A stretch of 64,000 bases of DNA from Diplonema papillatum (lineage: Eukaryota > Euglenozoa > Diplonemea > Diplonemida > Diplonemidae). Position 1 is the stretch's first letter. Each line of letters opens with the position of its first letter. Below are positions 1 to 9,825 of the stretch, piece by piece. The DNA lies in NCBI GenBank assembly GCA_030068145.1, contig JAPJBO010000556.1, positions 62,001 through 126,000 of the forward strand. Reading direction: 5' to 3'. The notes under the pieces were generated by a model. That model made no database searches. It worked only from the letters and a program-made list of their open reading frames with translations, and was not told the DNA's origin. A program made the position numbers and the translations under genes.

Positions 1-189
1 CCTACCTCCATGCACTGGGTCTCCGCCGCCCACTAAATTTACCCTCTTCTGCCCCTTCTTGCCGGAGGTGCCGTCTTCGAAGGCGTCCCACCAGCACGTC
101 CGCCCATACGTGGAAAATACGTCCATCCCCCAGACCTCATCATTGAAGGCGTGCCTGTTCGTCCCCAGCTGCGACTCGAGCACGAGCAT
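1..189 (-). CDS. Partial exon of an uncharacterised protein, cut by the window edge
   Basis: Read on the minus strand from an ATG at 189, this gives 63 uninterrupted codons beginning MLVLESQLGTNRHAFNDEVW and containing FSTYGRTCWWDAFEDG. The frame is open to the edge. The copy at 60544 encodes nearly the same peptide but is shifted by an extra 11 bp after FSTYG, so this copy is the more intact one. A possible splice acceptor (GGGTACAG) lies just upstream near 195, so the ATG may be internal to an exon. In the right copy the sequence continues into a Cys/His-rich region. I do not recognise the family and cannot assign a role. Confidence 0.45.
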   Translation of the reverse strand, partial: MLVLESQLGTNRHAFNDEVWGMDVFSTYGRTCWWDAFEDGTSGKKGQKRVNLVGGGDPVHGGR

Positions 190-438
190 CGTCTCTGTAC
201 CCGCACGACCTCTGGTGGAACGGTTCCTGCTCTCCTTGCCGCAGCGGATCCTGTTGCTACCCCTGTGTCAAACCGTGCCAACCTGTACCTCCCAGTCTGT
301 CCTTCCTTCTCAGCCTCTATCTTCGTCTTCGGGGCATAGCCAAACACGGGACCGCTCTGCGCAAGGTAGGGCCGTAATAGCGTAGCCCCCTCCCCGCCTT
401 CGCCAAGGCCGGCTGCAGGAAAGTGGTCGCCACAAAGG

Positions 439-562
439 AAATACCCCGAAACTCCCCGAATTTCCCCGAAACTCCCCGAAGCACCCCGAAACTCCCCGAA
501 ACTCCCCGAAACTCCCCGAAATTCCCCGAAACTCCCCGAAACTCCCCGATACTCCCCGATAT
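439..562. repeat. 10 bp minisatellite (ACTCCCCGAA)
   Basis: About twelve tandem copies of ACTCCCCGAA with few variants. The matching right arm (60241-60306) has only about half as many units, so the array changed length after the arms separated. Confidence 0.9.
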
Positions 563-581
563 TTTCGTCTGGACCAGGTGG

Positions 582-780
582 TTAGTACTAATTACCGGGA
601 TAGAAGCGCGCCATCAGCGCCCTCGCCGACATGCAGGCGAAGAGGGTATCTACCGTTTTCTTGTTTAGTACTAATTACTGGGGTAGAAGCGCGCATCAGC
701 GCCCTCGCCGACATGCAGGCGAAGAGGGTATCTACCGTTTTCTTGTTTAGTACTAATTCCTGGGGTAGAAGCGCGGGTAA
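582..780. repeat. 83 bp tandem repeat, 2.4 copies
   Basis: Units begin TTAGTACTAATT at 582, 665 and 747 (periods 83 and 82); the third unit is truncated. Each contains GAAGCGCGCATCAGCGCCCT. It starts where the inverted-repeat arm ends. TAGTACTAA also flanks D-type repeats elsewhere. Confidence 0.9.
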
Positions 781-987
781 ACGGCGGGAGTACCTGTGAC
801 TCTCTTAAGGCAGCCGAATTGCCTCGTCTTCTCATTAAAGACGCGCATGAAATGCGGTTTTATCCGTTTCCGGGACCATCTTCCTCCTTCGTTGTGCCCC
901 CGTATCGGGCGTGGCCGTCTTCGGCTTCCGCTTCCGTCCGGCGGCTGGGCACCCGTTCAGGACTTTGGAACGATCGACACTCGTTCG

Positions 988-1737
988 CCGGTGGACTGTT
1001 GCAACCACTTCAAGAGACCGGTGGACTGTTGCAACCACTTCAAGAGACCGGTGGACTGTTGCAACCACTTCAAGAGACCGGTGGACTGTTGCAACCACTT
1101 CAAGAGACCGGTGGACTGTTGCAACCACTTCAAGAGACCGGTGGACTGTTGCAACCACTTCAAGAGACCGGTGGACTGTTGCAACCACTTCAAGAGACCG
1201 GTGGACTGTTGCAACCACTTCAAGAGACCGGTGGACTGTTGCAACCACTTCAAGAGACCGGTGGACTGTTGCAACCACTTCAAGAGACCGGTGGACTGTT
1301 GCAACCACTTCAAGAGACCGGTGGACTGTTGCAACCACTTCAAGAGACCGGTGGACTGTTGCAACCACTTCAAGAGACCGGTGGACTGTTGCAACCACTT
1401 CAAGAGACCGGTGGACTGTTGCAACCACTTCAAGAGACCGGTGGACTGTTGCAACCACTTCAAGAGACCGGTGGACTGTTGCAACCACTTCAAGAGACCG
1501 GTGGACTGTTGCAACCACTTCAAGAGACCGGTGGACTGTTGCAACCACTTCAAGAGACCGGTGGACTGTTGCAACCACTTCAAGAGACCGGTGGACTGTT
1601 GCAACCACTTCAAGAGACCGGTGGACTGTTGCAACCACTTCAAGAGACCGGTGGACTGTTGCAACCACTTCAAGAGACCGGTGGACTGTTGCAACCACTT
1701 CAAGAGACCGGTGGACTGTTGCAACCACTTCAAGAGA
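988..1737. repeat. 30 bp satellite, 25 perfect copies
   Basis: The unit starts CCGGTGGACTGTTGCAACC and is repeated 25 times over 750 bp with no difference that I can see. Because 30 is divisible by three, several frames stay open (PVDCCNHFKR, TGGLLQPLQE, RWTVATTSRD, and two on the minus strand), so the long ORFs here are by-products of the repeat. No spacers separate units, so this is not a CRISPR array. Complete identity implies very recent expansion or homogenisation. Confidence 0.95.
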
Positions 1738-2069
1738 AAGTTCGACGTCTGCCGGGTGCTAGGCAGCCAAGCTCCGACGGTAGAAAGCTGCTTTCTAGTT
1801 TTGGATTTCCGGTGTCCCCCAGTTTGGGCTTCTGCTGTATTTCCTTAAGAAATTGGCTTGTGGAGGTGATTCTGCCTTGTTTCTGCATTCTGGGGCCATT
1901 ATTTCAGCCTAAACGAGCATCCGACCAGTTGTTTTGGATTTCCCGAGCAGTTTAGGACCACCCGAGTAGTAGGTTTCGAGTTTTGGGTTGCAGCCGTCAC
2001 CACCATCGCGATGACGACGGGCTGCCGGTCGCAGTATGCTCGACACACAGGCTGTCGAAGTGTGCCGAA
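1738..2069. other. Spacer between two satellites, no gene seen
   Basis: About 330 bp of unique-looking sequence with short ORFs only. No motif is recognised. Confidence 0.6.
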
Positions 2070-2945
2070 TGCACGGGACCGGTGGCGTGCTGTGGCAGCG
2101 GGCACCATGCACGCAGGGAGCACGGATGCGGTGCTTGCGGTGTCGGGAGCTATCGACCCTGACGCATGCATGCAGGGAGCACGGACGCGGCGCTTGCGGT
2201 GTTGGGAGCTATCGACCCTGACGGACAGAAGGCTGTGGCAGCGGGCACCATGCATGCAGGGAGCACGGACGCGGCGCTGGCGGTGTTGGGAGCTATCGAC
2301 CCTGACGGACAGAAGGCTGTGGCAGCGGGCACCATGCATGCAGGGAGCACGGACGCGGCGCTTGCGGTGTCGGGAGCTATCGACCCTGACGTACAGAAGG
2401 CCGGTGGCGTGCTGTGGCAGCGGGCACCATGCATGCAGGGAGCACGGACGCGGCGCTTGTGGTGTCGGGAGCTATCGACCCTGACGGACAGAAGGCTGTG
2501 GCAGCGGGCACCATGCATGCAGGGAGCACGGACGCGGCGCTTGCGGTGTTGGGAGCTATCGACCCTGACGGACAGAAGGCTGTGGCAGCGGGCACGATGC
2601 ATGCAGGGAGCACGGACGCGGCGCTTGCGGTGTCGGGACCTGACGGACAGAAGGCCGGTGGCGTGCTGTGGCAGCGGGCACCATGCATGCAGGGAGCACG
2701 GACGCGGCGCTTGTGGTGTTGGGAGCTATCGACCCTGACGGACAGAAGGCCGGTGGCAGCGGGCACCATGCATGCAGGGAGCACGGACGCGGCGCTTGCG
2801 GTGTTGGGAGCTATCGACCCTGACGGACAGAAGGCCGGCGGCGTGCTGTGGCAGCGGGCACCATGCATGCAGGGAGCACGGACGCGGCGCTTGCGGTGTC
2901 GGGAGCTATCGACCCTGACGTACAGAAGGCCGGTGGCGTGCTGCC
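2070..2945. repeat. About 84 bp tandem repeat, roughly ten copies
   Basis: Units contain GCAGCGGGCACCATGCATGC, then GGGAGCACGGACGCGGCGCT and GAGCTATCGACCCTGACG. Spacing is about 84 bp, with some units lengthened by CCGGTGGCGTGCT and others shortened. Unit lengths divisible by three keep ORFs open on both strands, but the frame changes between units, so I do not call a protein. Confidence 0.9.
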
Positions 2946-3865
2946 GCAGGGGATATCACAACCCCTCGACAAGTCGGAAGACGAAACGCCGGGACAAACC
3001 GGGGCCACCGAGCATGCCGGTTTCTATCGACGAGGTCTCTCCCGCCGCACGACACAAGCGAAGAAAGCCGCATGCACATTCCTGCCTTTCTTCGTCGAAG
3101 AGCAACCCCCAGTGGTTTTCCTCTTAGCCAACAAATTGAAATTGGTTGGCTGAAAAAAATTACGGTTCACAAACATACATGGCGCTAACCACCACTTCAC
3201 CGATTTTGCGTTTAGTATTATTTTTTTACACCACTTCACCACTTCATCATGGCACTCACTGCTTGCCGCTTCACCACTTCATTCATGCCTTGCTGCGCTT
3301 AGCCACTTCATCGTCATGCCTTACTTCGCCACTTCACCGCTTCACCTCACCACTTCATGCCGTCCTGCGCCTAGCCACTTCAAGAGACGTTGGTCGGCGC
3401 CGGAGACATTCGATCTGGACGAACAAGTGGAAGTGCATTGCGCAGGCTGACTGCGACGGACGGTTGGGTTCCAAGCCAGCTACTGAAAAGCCACACAAGG
3501 TGCTCAAACGTTGATGCTAGTGAAGGCTGACTGGCCCACACAGACAAGCTGCGGGGGAAAAAATTATACTACCTCGGATGGCACCACAGCTCGTAGACTT
3601 TTTTTTTTCACCACTTCTCGAGCGTCTGCCTCGCCGCAAGTTAGCACCATGTATGCTGAAGTTCACAAAAAGAGGTCAAAAAAAAAATCTCAGCCACATG
3701 CAATGTGTGGAAACTGAACCGCCCAAGTACGACCTTCTGATCATGATCATTTGCCACCTGAAACCACGTCCAGGATTTGGGCTCCGGGTAGTGCAGTCAA
3801 CGAAAACTCTAGTTTCCCTTTCTACTTTTTCCTACTCTCGCGGTGTACGGTTTTCTCTCGACCGA
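2946..3865. other. Non-genic stretch with low-complexity CACTTCA runs
   Basis: Positions 3228-3385 are rich in CCACTTCA and TTCACC words. The remainder has only short ORFs without family signatures. CCACTTCAAGAGA near 3375 resembles the end of the 30 bp satellite unit. Confidence 0.5.
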
Positions 3866-3867
3866 TC

Positions 3868-4062
3868 TTTTTAGAGTTAAATTTCGCTTGAAATTCCGGG
3901 GTTTTAGGGTCTCCGTGTGACCGTTCATAATGGGGTCTCTTAGAGCAAGAAAGGGCTATGTGGTTACGGGTTGTATATTTAGTGCACGCTTTCGTTATGG
4001 GTTATGGCTAGCCATGTCCGGGACTGTTTGTGACCGACACCAAGTACGTTCCTTCGTGGAGT
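3868..4062 (+). repeat. Family A interspersed repeat, copy 1
   Basis: It starts near TTCGCTTGAAATTCCGGGG and contains TCTCTTAGAGCAAGAAAGGG and ATGGCTAGCCATGTCCGGGA. Related copies lie at 20566-20790 (same strand) and 34196-34422, 39975-40305 and 56095-56399 (opposite strand). It has no coding capacity. I see no tRNA-type A and B boxes, so it is not an obvious tRNA-derived SINE. Confidence 0.85.
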
Positions 4063-5390
4063 GTTTTTGCATGGTGTTAGAAGGGTCGGCAGGTAGTGGC
4101 TTCCGGCTTGGTGTAGAACTGGGTTGTGAGCTTGCTGAAGAACTGTGTGTAGATTGAATTCCTGTGGCGAAAAATTGTTTTTTTTAGCCAACCCCACTGT
4201 CGTGGAAAAAAACGGCTCGAAGGGAATTAAATTTGTGTTTTTGCTGGCTGTTAGGGAATTAAACTTGTTTTTGCTGGCTCGAAGGGAAATACCCCGGAAA
4301 AAAAAAAAAGCTTTAGGCGAAGAAATATTTCTTAGCCACACAGGAAAAAACACTGGGACTCCCCGCCGGCGACGCCTCCAGCCGGTGCTCCGCCGGGGCC
4401 GCGGGTGCGTGCCCCCAAACCACCGACCAGCCTCGAACACCACGCAACGACAGCCTCCTCAGCGACAAGGGAACTGCGGCAAGAAAGTTCTGGAACCCAG
4501 TACCCTTCTCGAGTTGCAGTCTGTTCCACTCACATTGCCCCGGAGCTTTGCATATTCACTTTCTTAACGTTTCAGCCCATCCCGTGCCAAGAGTTTTGTG
4601 GCCACCCACTGGGCCTAGGCCTGGATATATGGACTGTGGATGAGGACATCGCAATGTATGACCGAAGGCCCCATCTCCGCACGCCGCCGCTCGGAAAGCG
4701 AAGAGGCCGCCGCCGACTCCCGGTACTGGCGAACAACCGATGCGGCGGAAAAGGAGAGGACTCACCCAGCTCAAAGTCCTGGACGGGAGCCCAGCTGCTT
4801 CGCCCGGGTGCTGGTTCGATTCCTGGCGGAGTGGGTTTTCCAAAGTCTGAAGTGCCACCTGGGGATCAGATTTTAGGCTATATCGAGTGTAGAAAAGGTG
4901 CCAATACATGCCAGGGATAGCTCTTTCCGTCCCGCAACGTTTTTGCCAAAATTCCTCCATTGTTAACCCCCAAGTGCCTGTACACCAGACTTTCAGCACC
5001 CAGACTTTTGAAAACCCGGTTTTCTTTAGCCTCCCTCAGTACCACATGTGAGTGTGGGAACCACTGGACCACGTGCTAAAAAAAAGCGGACCATTTCTAT
5101 TCGGGTTCGGGTGGTTCTCAGGAATTCTTGAATCCGAGGAAAATGCCATCGACAGCGAAATCAAGCAGTAAGATTGGACTCCCGGCTTCAGGAGTGTTCC
5201 ACATTGAACTTCTCTCGAAAAAGAAGCTGCTCTCGAGTGGGGAAGCCCGTGGAAACCCCTGCAAACCCCCACTGAGGACAAATAATATTGTATTCCAAGA
5301 CTATGCTCACCAAAACCCCCTTTTCAGCGTACCTATTGTATTTGCCAATTATATTGTATTTGACTACCTACAGTATTTGACCCCCCCCAG
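4063..5390. other. 1.3 kb without a recognised gene
   Basis: It holds A-rich sequence (4150-4320), then a GC-rich segment (4360-4900) with an open plus-strand frame of 171 codons at 4405-4920 and overlapping shorter frames. None shows a domain I recognise. A tRNA-like GGTTCGATTCC occurs near 4812 but does not fold as a tRNA. The segment could be an exon of an unknown gene. Confidence 0.4.
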
Positions 5391-5590
5391 TAACGGCTTT
5401 ATCAGTGCATGCTGACCCATGTGGTCCATGTACTCAAAATCTCCCAGTGCTTAACGGCTTTATCAGTCCATGCTGATCTTTGTGGCCCACGTACTCAAAA
5501 TCATCCAGTGCTTAACGGCTTTTTCCGTGCATGCTGATCATGTGGTCCGTGTACTCAAAAGTTCCCAATGCTTACCGGCTTTATGACGTG
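5391..5590. repeat. 61 bp tandem repeat, about three copies
   Basis: TAACGGCTTT begins units at 5391, 5452 and 5513, and a diverged TACCGGCTTT follows at 5573. Each unit carries GTGCATGCTGA and TGTACTCAAAA. Single related units lie near 47045-47105 and 56500-56550. Confidence 0.85.
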
Positions 5591-5679
5591 GGCGGCCCTG
5601 AGATTACCCCCCTCAGGTGGCACCACTGTTTTATCTTTTATCCATACTTCAACGATGTAAACGTCAAGTTCTTTGCAAA

Positions 5680-6047
5680 ATGCCAAAACGTGCGGAATTA
5701 AAGCCACCCCGAATACCACAGGCCGCTGGCGGTTTTTCCTTCCTTTCCGACCAAATCACGGACCCGGAGCTGATCAAGGAGCGGAAGGTCCGCATGAAGG
5801 ACCTCAACAAGATACCGGACCTCTTCAAAACCGACGGCGCCGGCCGCGGCGCCGGGCCGGCAGGGGTCGGGCTGACGTCGGAGCAGGACAAGAAGTCGTA
5901 CATGCGGTCAAAGGACTCGAAGTTCGGCGTCGAAGAGCCGAGAGTTAACATCAGCGAGCAGGCGGCCGACAACAAGCAGCAGGCAGCACGCGACATCGCC
6001 CTGAACAGCAACCCGTTCAGTGGCCAGAGCCAGTCTCCAGTTTCCAG
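5680..6047 (+). CDS. First exon of an uncharacterised hydrophilic protein (partial)
   Basis: An ATG opens 122 codons starting MPKRAELKPPRIPQAAGGFS and ending near NSNPFSGQSQSPVSR. The exon is GC-rich, lysine- and glutamate-rich and charged, with no signal peptide or membrane segment. A good donor, CCAG|GTGCC, ends it at 6047, and the next 200 bp turn into a family B1 repeat, as in the astacin introns. The frame also extends upstream to an ATG at 5617, but that part is AT-rich and unlike the exon. I could not find the following exon and do not recognise the family. It may also be a stranded or duplicated exon. Confidence 0.5.
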
Positions 6048-6117
6048 GTGCCTTACTTTTTTAGAGTCACAGTCAGTGTACGCGCGAACAGCCGACTTGC
6101 CGGCTGATTAAAATTTT

Positions 6118-6262
6118 CGAGCCTTTTTTTCTTGTACAAGCACGAGACTGCCTGTTGCGATAGATCAAAGGAAATAAATGTGCTGTAGCCCTCACGAAAC
6201 ACAGGTACATCTGGGTTTAGTGGCGGGCGTAAGCGTTCAACAAGTCTCACAACAGACTCGCG
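6118..6262 (+). repeat. Family B1 MITE-like repeat, partial copy
   Basis: CTTGTACAAGCACGAGACTGCC is followed by the B1 core TTGCGATAGATCAAAGGA and GTGGCGGGCGTAAGCG. It lies about 70 bp after the putative splice donor at 6048. The right end is missing. Confidence 0.75.
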
Positions 6263-6477
6263 CAAACAGCCGATTTTCAACAGTGTAAGCTTTGGCTATA
6301 TCATGCAGGGTCAGAACCTTGTGTCTTTTAAAACGCTCCCGCGGGGCCGATGGACCTCCAAAAAAAAGTTGGAAACTTTTTTTTTTTTTGCTCAACTTCC
6401 TCAAAAATTACTGCAAGAGTTTGTTCCAAAATTTAAAAATTCAAAAAACCCAATTTTTCTCTGGAAACTTTTTTTTT

Positions 6478-6736
6478 GTTGAGTGGGATAAACACGCAGT
6501 CTTTTTCCCTCCGAGGTTTTGTTCTCGCAAACGAATCCCCGTGTGCAGCGGGCGGTGCCCACGGCACACGGCACCAAGCATCCATGCGGAGCATCAAGCT
6601 CGTGTAACAGCCAGCGCACACGTATCAGGCTGCCACACAAACCCACATCATCGCACACACACGTATCAGGTTACCACACAACGCACATACACCCTCTCCG
6701 GTAGCTCCGGTCCGCTGACCTCCGCGGCCTTTGAAA
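6478..6736 (+). repeat. 260 bp dispersed repeat, copy 1 of 3
   Basis: Runs from TGAGTGGGATAAACACGC to CTCCGCGGCCTTTGAAAAG. Near-identical copies are at 7640-7901 and 59389-59582. It has GCATCCATGCGGAGCATCAA and CA-rich stretches. The short ORFs in it are not conserved as proteins. Confidence 0.9.
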
Positions 6737-6896
6737 AGACACAAGGTTTTGACCCTGCATGATATGCCCCCCATGGAGCGGACTCAGCTTGACACACAAA
6801 CCGGGCAAGATGTGAACCAGGATGTTGTCGCAAAAACCTTCTGATCGGCAGACCTTCCAAAAATCAGCCGGCTGATGATCAGCCAGTCAGTTTTTC

Positions 6897-7015
6897 GTAG
6901 TAACAATCAATTGTAAACCCGAAAGAGAACGCTGGGCAGCGTGTTTGGGAGAAGATTAGCCTACCGATCATATTCACTCACTATCACTCACTAGCAGGAA
7001 ACCGGCACGTACAAA
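6897..7015 (+). repeat. Family D hairpin repeat (long-stem variant)
   Basis: TAACAATCAATTGTAAAC forms a small hairpin, followed by GCAGCGTGTTTGGGAGAAG, TCACTCACTATCACTCAC and GGCACGTACAAACA. A close copy is at 17325-17455. Confidence 0.75.
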
Positions 7016-7034
7016 CAGACGCACGCCTATTCTT

Positions 7035-7138
7035 TTTTACGGTAACAAGCTTGCTTGTCTATATCGAAAAGTGTCGGATGGCAGCGTGCTGTGTTAAACC
7101 ACTCAAAACAGGGTTTACACACGTACGCACAAACAAAC
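7035..7138 (+). repeat. Family D hairpin repeat
   Basis: GGTAACAAGCTTGCTTGTC is followed by GTGTCGGATGGCAGCGTGCT and ACACACGTACGCACAAACAA. It is nearly identical to the D module inside the 222 bp array at 18030-19140. Confidence 0.85.
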
Positions 7139-7139
7139 C

Positions 7140-7639
7140 GGTTGTTCCCGGCTGAAACCGGCCGCTTTTTTCCTCAGCGCGAACACTGGTTGTAGTTCGC
7201 TTGATAATCCGGGATTTTAGAGTCTCCTGGTGACCATTCGTCGAATGGGTTCTTTTAAAGCGAGCAAAACGAGGCGCGACGGGAGACACCACCCCGTTTC
7301 TGATCAACGGGGGGAATCCGTAGCACGACTGAAGATGCTGGGTAGCAGATTATAGAGTATCGTGACCCAGCGAAACTCAGGTGCTCCCGCTGCGTCACGG
7401 CCGGAGGGCAGCAGTCATAAGGAACTTAGCTAAATGACAGGTTGGGTGACGCCGCCTCCCCAAGCCAGTGAGGGGGAAGGACGTGGTGCGGCTGCTTCGG
7501 CAGTGACCCTGGTGGAGGAAAACCACGCGCACACGCCGCGTGGTACCAAAAGAGGAAAAAAGAAATGGCAGAAAATAAGGCTCTGCATTCCGTGAACAAG
7601 ACTTGATGCTAGCATCAAACACCACGAACCTAACATTTT
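7140..7639. other. Spacer with A/K-type and F-type repeat pieces
   Basis: 7195-7270 matches the end of families A and K in reverse (GTTCGCTTGATAATCCGGG, then GTGACCATTCGTCGAATGGG). GATGCTAGCATCAAACA at 7604 is the family F palindrome. No gene is recognised. Confidence 0.6.
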
Positions 7640-7901
7640 CTTGAGTGGGATAAACACACAGTCTTTTTCCCTCCGAGGTTTTATTGTCGCAAACGAATCC
7701 CCGTGTGCAGCGGGCGGTGCCCACGGCACACGGCACCAAGCATCCATGCGGAGCATCAAGCTCGTGTAACAGCCAAGGCACACGTATCGGGCTGCCACAC
7801 AAACCCACATCATCGCACACACACGTATCAGGTTACCACACAACGCACATACACCCTCTCCGGTAGCTCCGGTCCGCTGACCTCCGCGGTCTTTGAAAAG
7901 T
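7640..7901 (+). repeat. 260 bp dispersed repeat, copy 2 of 3
   Basis: Copy of 6478-6736, differing at a few sites and ending CTCCGCGGTCTTTGAAAAG. Confidence 0.9.
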
Positions 7902-7937
7902 TTGTTAGTTAGAATGCCACCAAAGCAGCAGAACGTG

Positions 7938-8100
7938 CCTAGTGTTCCTTCCGCGTGGAGGCACACGGAAGAGGGCCTCCGCAGGGGTGCTTACCCCCGC
8001 GAGTAATAAGGTGCCTCTTCCAAGGCAGGTTTTATCTAGCAAGGTGGCCGGTGCTTCCTCACGGGCCCCGACGCACGCCGCGTCCTCCTCCAAACCCTAA
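7938..8100 (+). repeat. Repeat shared with 59583-59745
   Basis: Starts CCTAGTGTTCCTTCCGCGTG and ends near CGCGTCCTCCTCCAAACCC. In the copy near 59.6 kb it is fused directly to the preceding 260 bp repeat, so one locus carries a deletion or the other an insertion. Confidence 0.9.
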
Positions 8101-8116
8101 CGACAGTGAGTCTCTC

Positions 8117-8141
8117 CACTCTCTCTCTCTCTCTCTCTCGG
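8117..8141 (+). repeat. CT microsatellite
   Basis: Short (CT)n run. Confidence 0.9.
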
Positions 8142-8345
8142 AAATGTCAGCGCGTAGCGATGACAGCGAGAACACATATAGGTGGGAGGGAAGAGGCCCT
8201 GGGACTGCTAAGGCGTGACAACCCCGCCCCTGTCCCTCCCAGGGAGCCACCCCGAAACTAGCCTGCCCACCTGACGGTGGGGGCCCACTGACGGTGGCCC
8301 ACCTGACGGTGGAGGCCCGCACCCTTTGACTTGTTTTTATGTGTT

Positions 8346-8500
<155 letters not shown>

Positions 8501-8502
<2 letters not shown>

Positions 8503-8840
8503 AAAAGGTCGCGTTGGCAGAAACGGTGAAGATGATAATTGTCACAGGGTTGGTGAAATGAAAGCGAGAATGTGATCTCGCCACCTACTTTCCGATACCA
8601 AATAGATGCTCTATTCAAACTCTCTCTCTCTCTCTCTTCTCGGAAAAGGTCGCGCTGGCAGAAACGGTGAAATAATAAAGGTCGCAGGGTTGGTGAAATG
8701 AAAGCGAGAATGTGGGGTAAGCCCTGATTATTAGATTCACGGTTAAACGTAGCTAGCGCACAAGGTTTGCCTGATCTCGCACCTACTTTCCGATACCAAA
8801 TAGATACTCTATTCAAACTCTCTCTCTCTCTCTCTCTCCG
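8501..8840 (+). repeat. Two diverged units linked by CT tracts
   Basis: GGAAAAGGTCGCGTTGGCAG occurs at 8502 and, with one change, at 8641. CACCTACTTTCCGATACCAA occurs at 8581 and 8781. CT runs (8617-8638 and 8817-8840) separate the modules. A further related piece is at 58820-58860. Confidence 0.85.
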
Positions 8841-9825
8841 CATGTGATACGAAGAAGCTAGGTTCGTCACGGCAGCCATCCCAGTGAAGGGAAATACAAC
8901 CCCCGACTGTAGTAGTTGGAGAAGGTGCAAACATGGAGAGTGCTTCAGGCGCGTGCCTCGCGTAGGGCAGGTGGGCCTGTGACCCGCTTTGAGAACCCTG
9001 GAGTCCGGCATGTGTGCCGTTTACGGGACATGTCGGCTTCCTACCCACCACTGGGGGACCAGGGTAGGCACTCTCACACCTCAAAACCGGACCAACGCAA
9101 CAAGAAAACGCCAAAATGAGAAAAAAGAGGGAAAGAGTACGCACAGCAGCGAGCAGAGAAATTAGCGAGTGCAAAAGAAGTTTTCCTCTCCTTATCCGTG
9201 CCTCGTAACACACAGCCGCCGAGCAACACTAAACCTCCCAGAAGGAAAGCAAGGCACCGGGATCTTCCTGACGAGTACGCAACCCGGTGAACATGATCAA
9301 GAGTCGAAGATTAGCGTCGAAACTTCCTGGCTTTTCACGCCGTAGCAGAACGACCACACCCTACCCAATCCCAAACACCCCCTTAACGCGTTGGGGGGCT
9401 TCACAAGGTTTCACAACGGAACGACACACCAAACGAGCGGCACCCTCTCACTTTCCTCAACCCCCCGCCATACTCAAGCCTCTACGGTCAACCGGAGACT
9501 CCAAAATACCGACCTTCTAATCCACGAATAACGCTAGAAGTTGGCCGGGTAGCACAAACTACCGGGGCCAGCGGAGACCCGCAAAAAAGATTTCTTACTT
9601 TTCCTTGTGTTCACCCTGTGTGTGTGTGTGTGTGTCATTTTCAGGCGAGGAATTCTGATCAACCCATCAAAACACGCTGCCGCTACGTCTTTTTGGCCTG
9701 CACAATGGGGCAACACGCAAGATTTTTATTCCACTAGAAACAGCCGGCCCTCCTCAGGCCAGGCCGCCATCAATCGATAAGGGAGCTTTAGGACACGCAC
9801 ACACAAGTTGAAGTTCGAGTCCCTC
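8841..9825. other. About 1 kb spacer with C- and E-type repeat remnants
   Basis: 9116-9190 and 9535-9620 match family C (GCACAAACTACCGGGGCCAG). 9478-9540 matches family E (GGTCAACCGGAGACTCC). 9625-9650 is a short (TG)n run. 9655-9720 is the reverse of a D-related module (GCCTGCACAATGGGGCAACA). No gene is recognised. Confidence 0.6.

Larger units (their letters stand above)
1..581. repeat. Left arm of a 60 kb-apart inverted repeat
   Basis: This stretch matches the reverse complement of 60228-60743, from the first base to the shared GGACCAGGTGG junction near 571-581. The two arms differ by scattered substitutions, by a longer run of CCCCGAAACT units here, and by an 11 bp length difference in the coding part. 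The left arm runs off the window edge, so its true length is unknown. The arms carry copies of the same gene segment pointing towards opposite ends of the window. Confidence 0.9.

Noticed and set aside
988..1737. CRISPR array of 30 bp repeats
   Set aside because: Units are contiguous with no spacers, no cas genes are present and the context is eukaryotic.
835..1955. Long ORFs of 258-378 codons over the 30 bp satellite
   Set aside because: They arise because the period is a multiple of three and the unit has no stop in several frames. Flanking parts have no gene features.
4765..4835. tRNA gene (GGTTCGATTCC B-box, AGCTC...GAGC D-arm-like)
   Set aside because: The T stem has two mismatches and there is no matching acceptor stem. 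At best it is a chance match or a tRNA relic.
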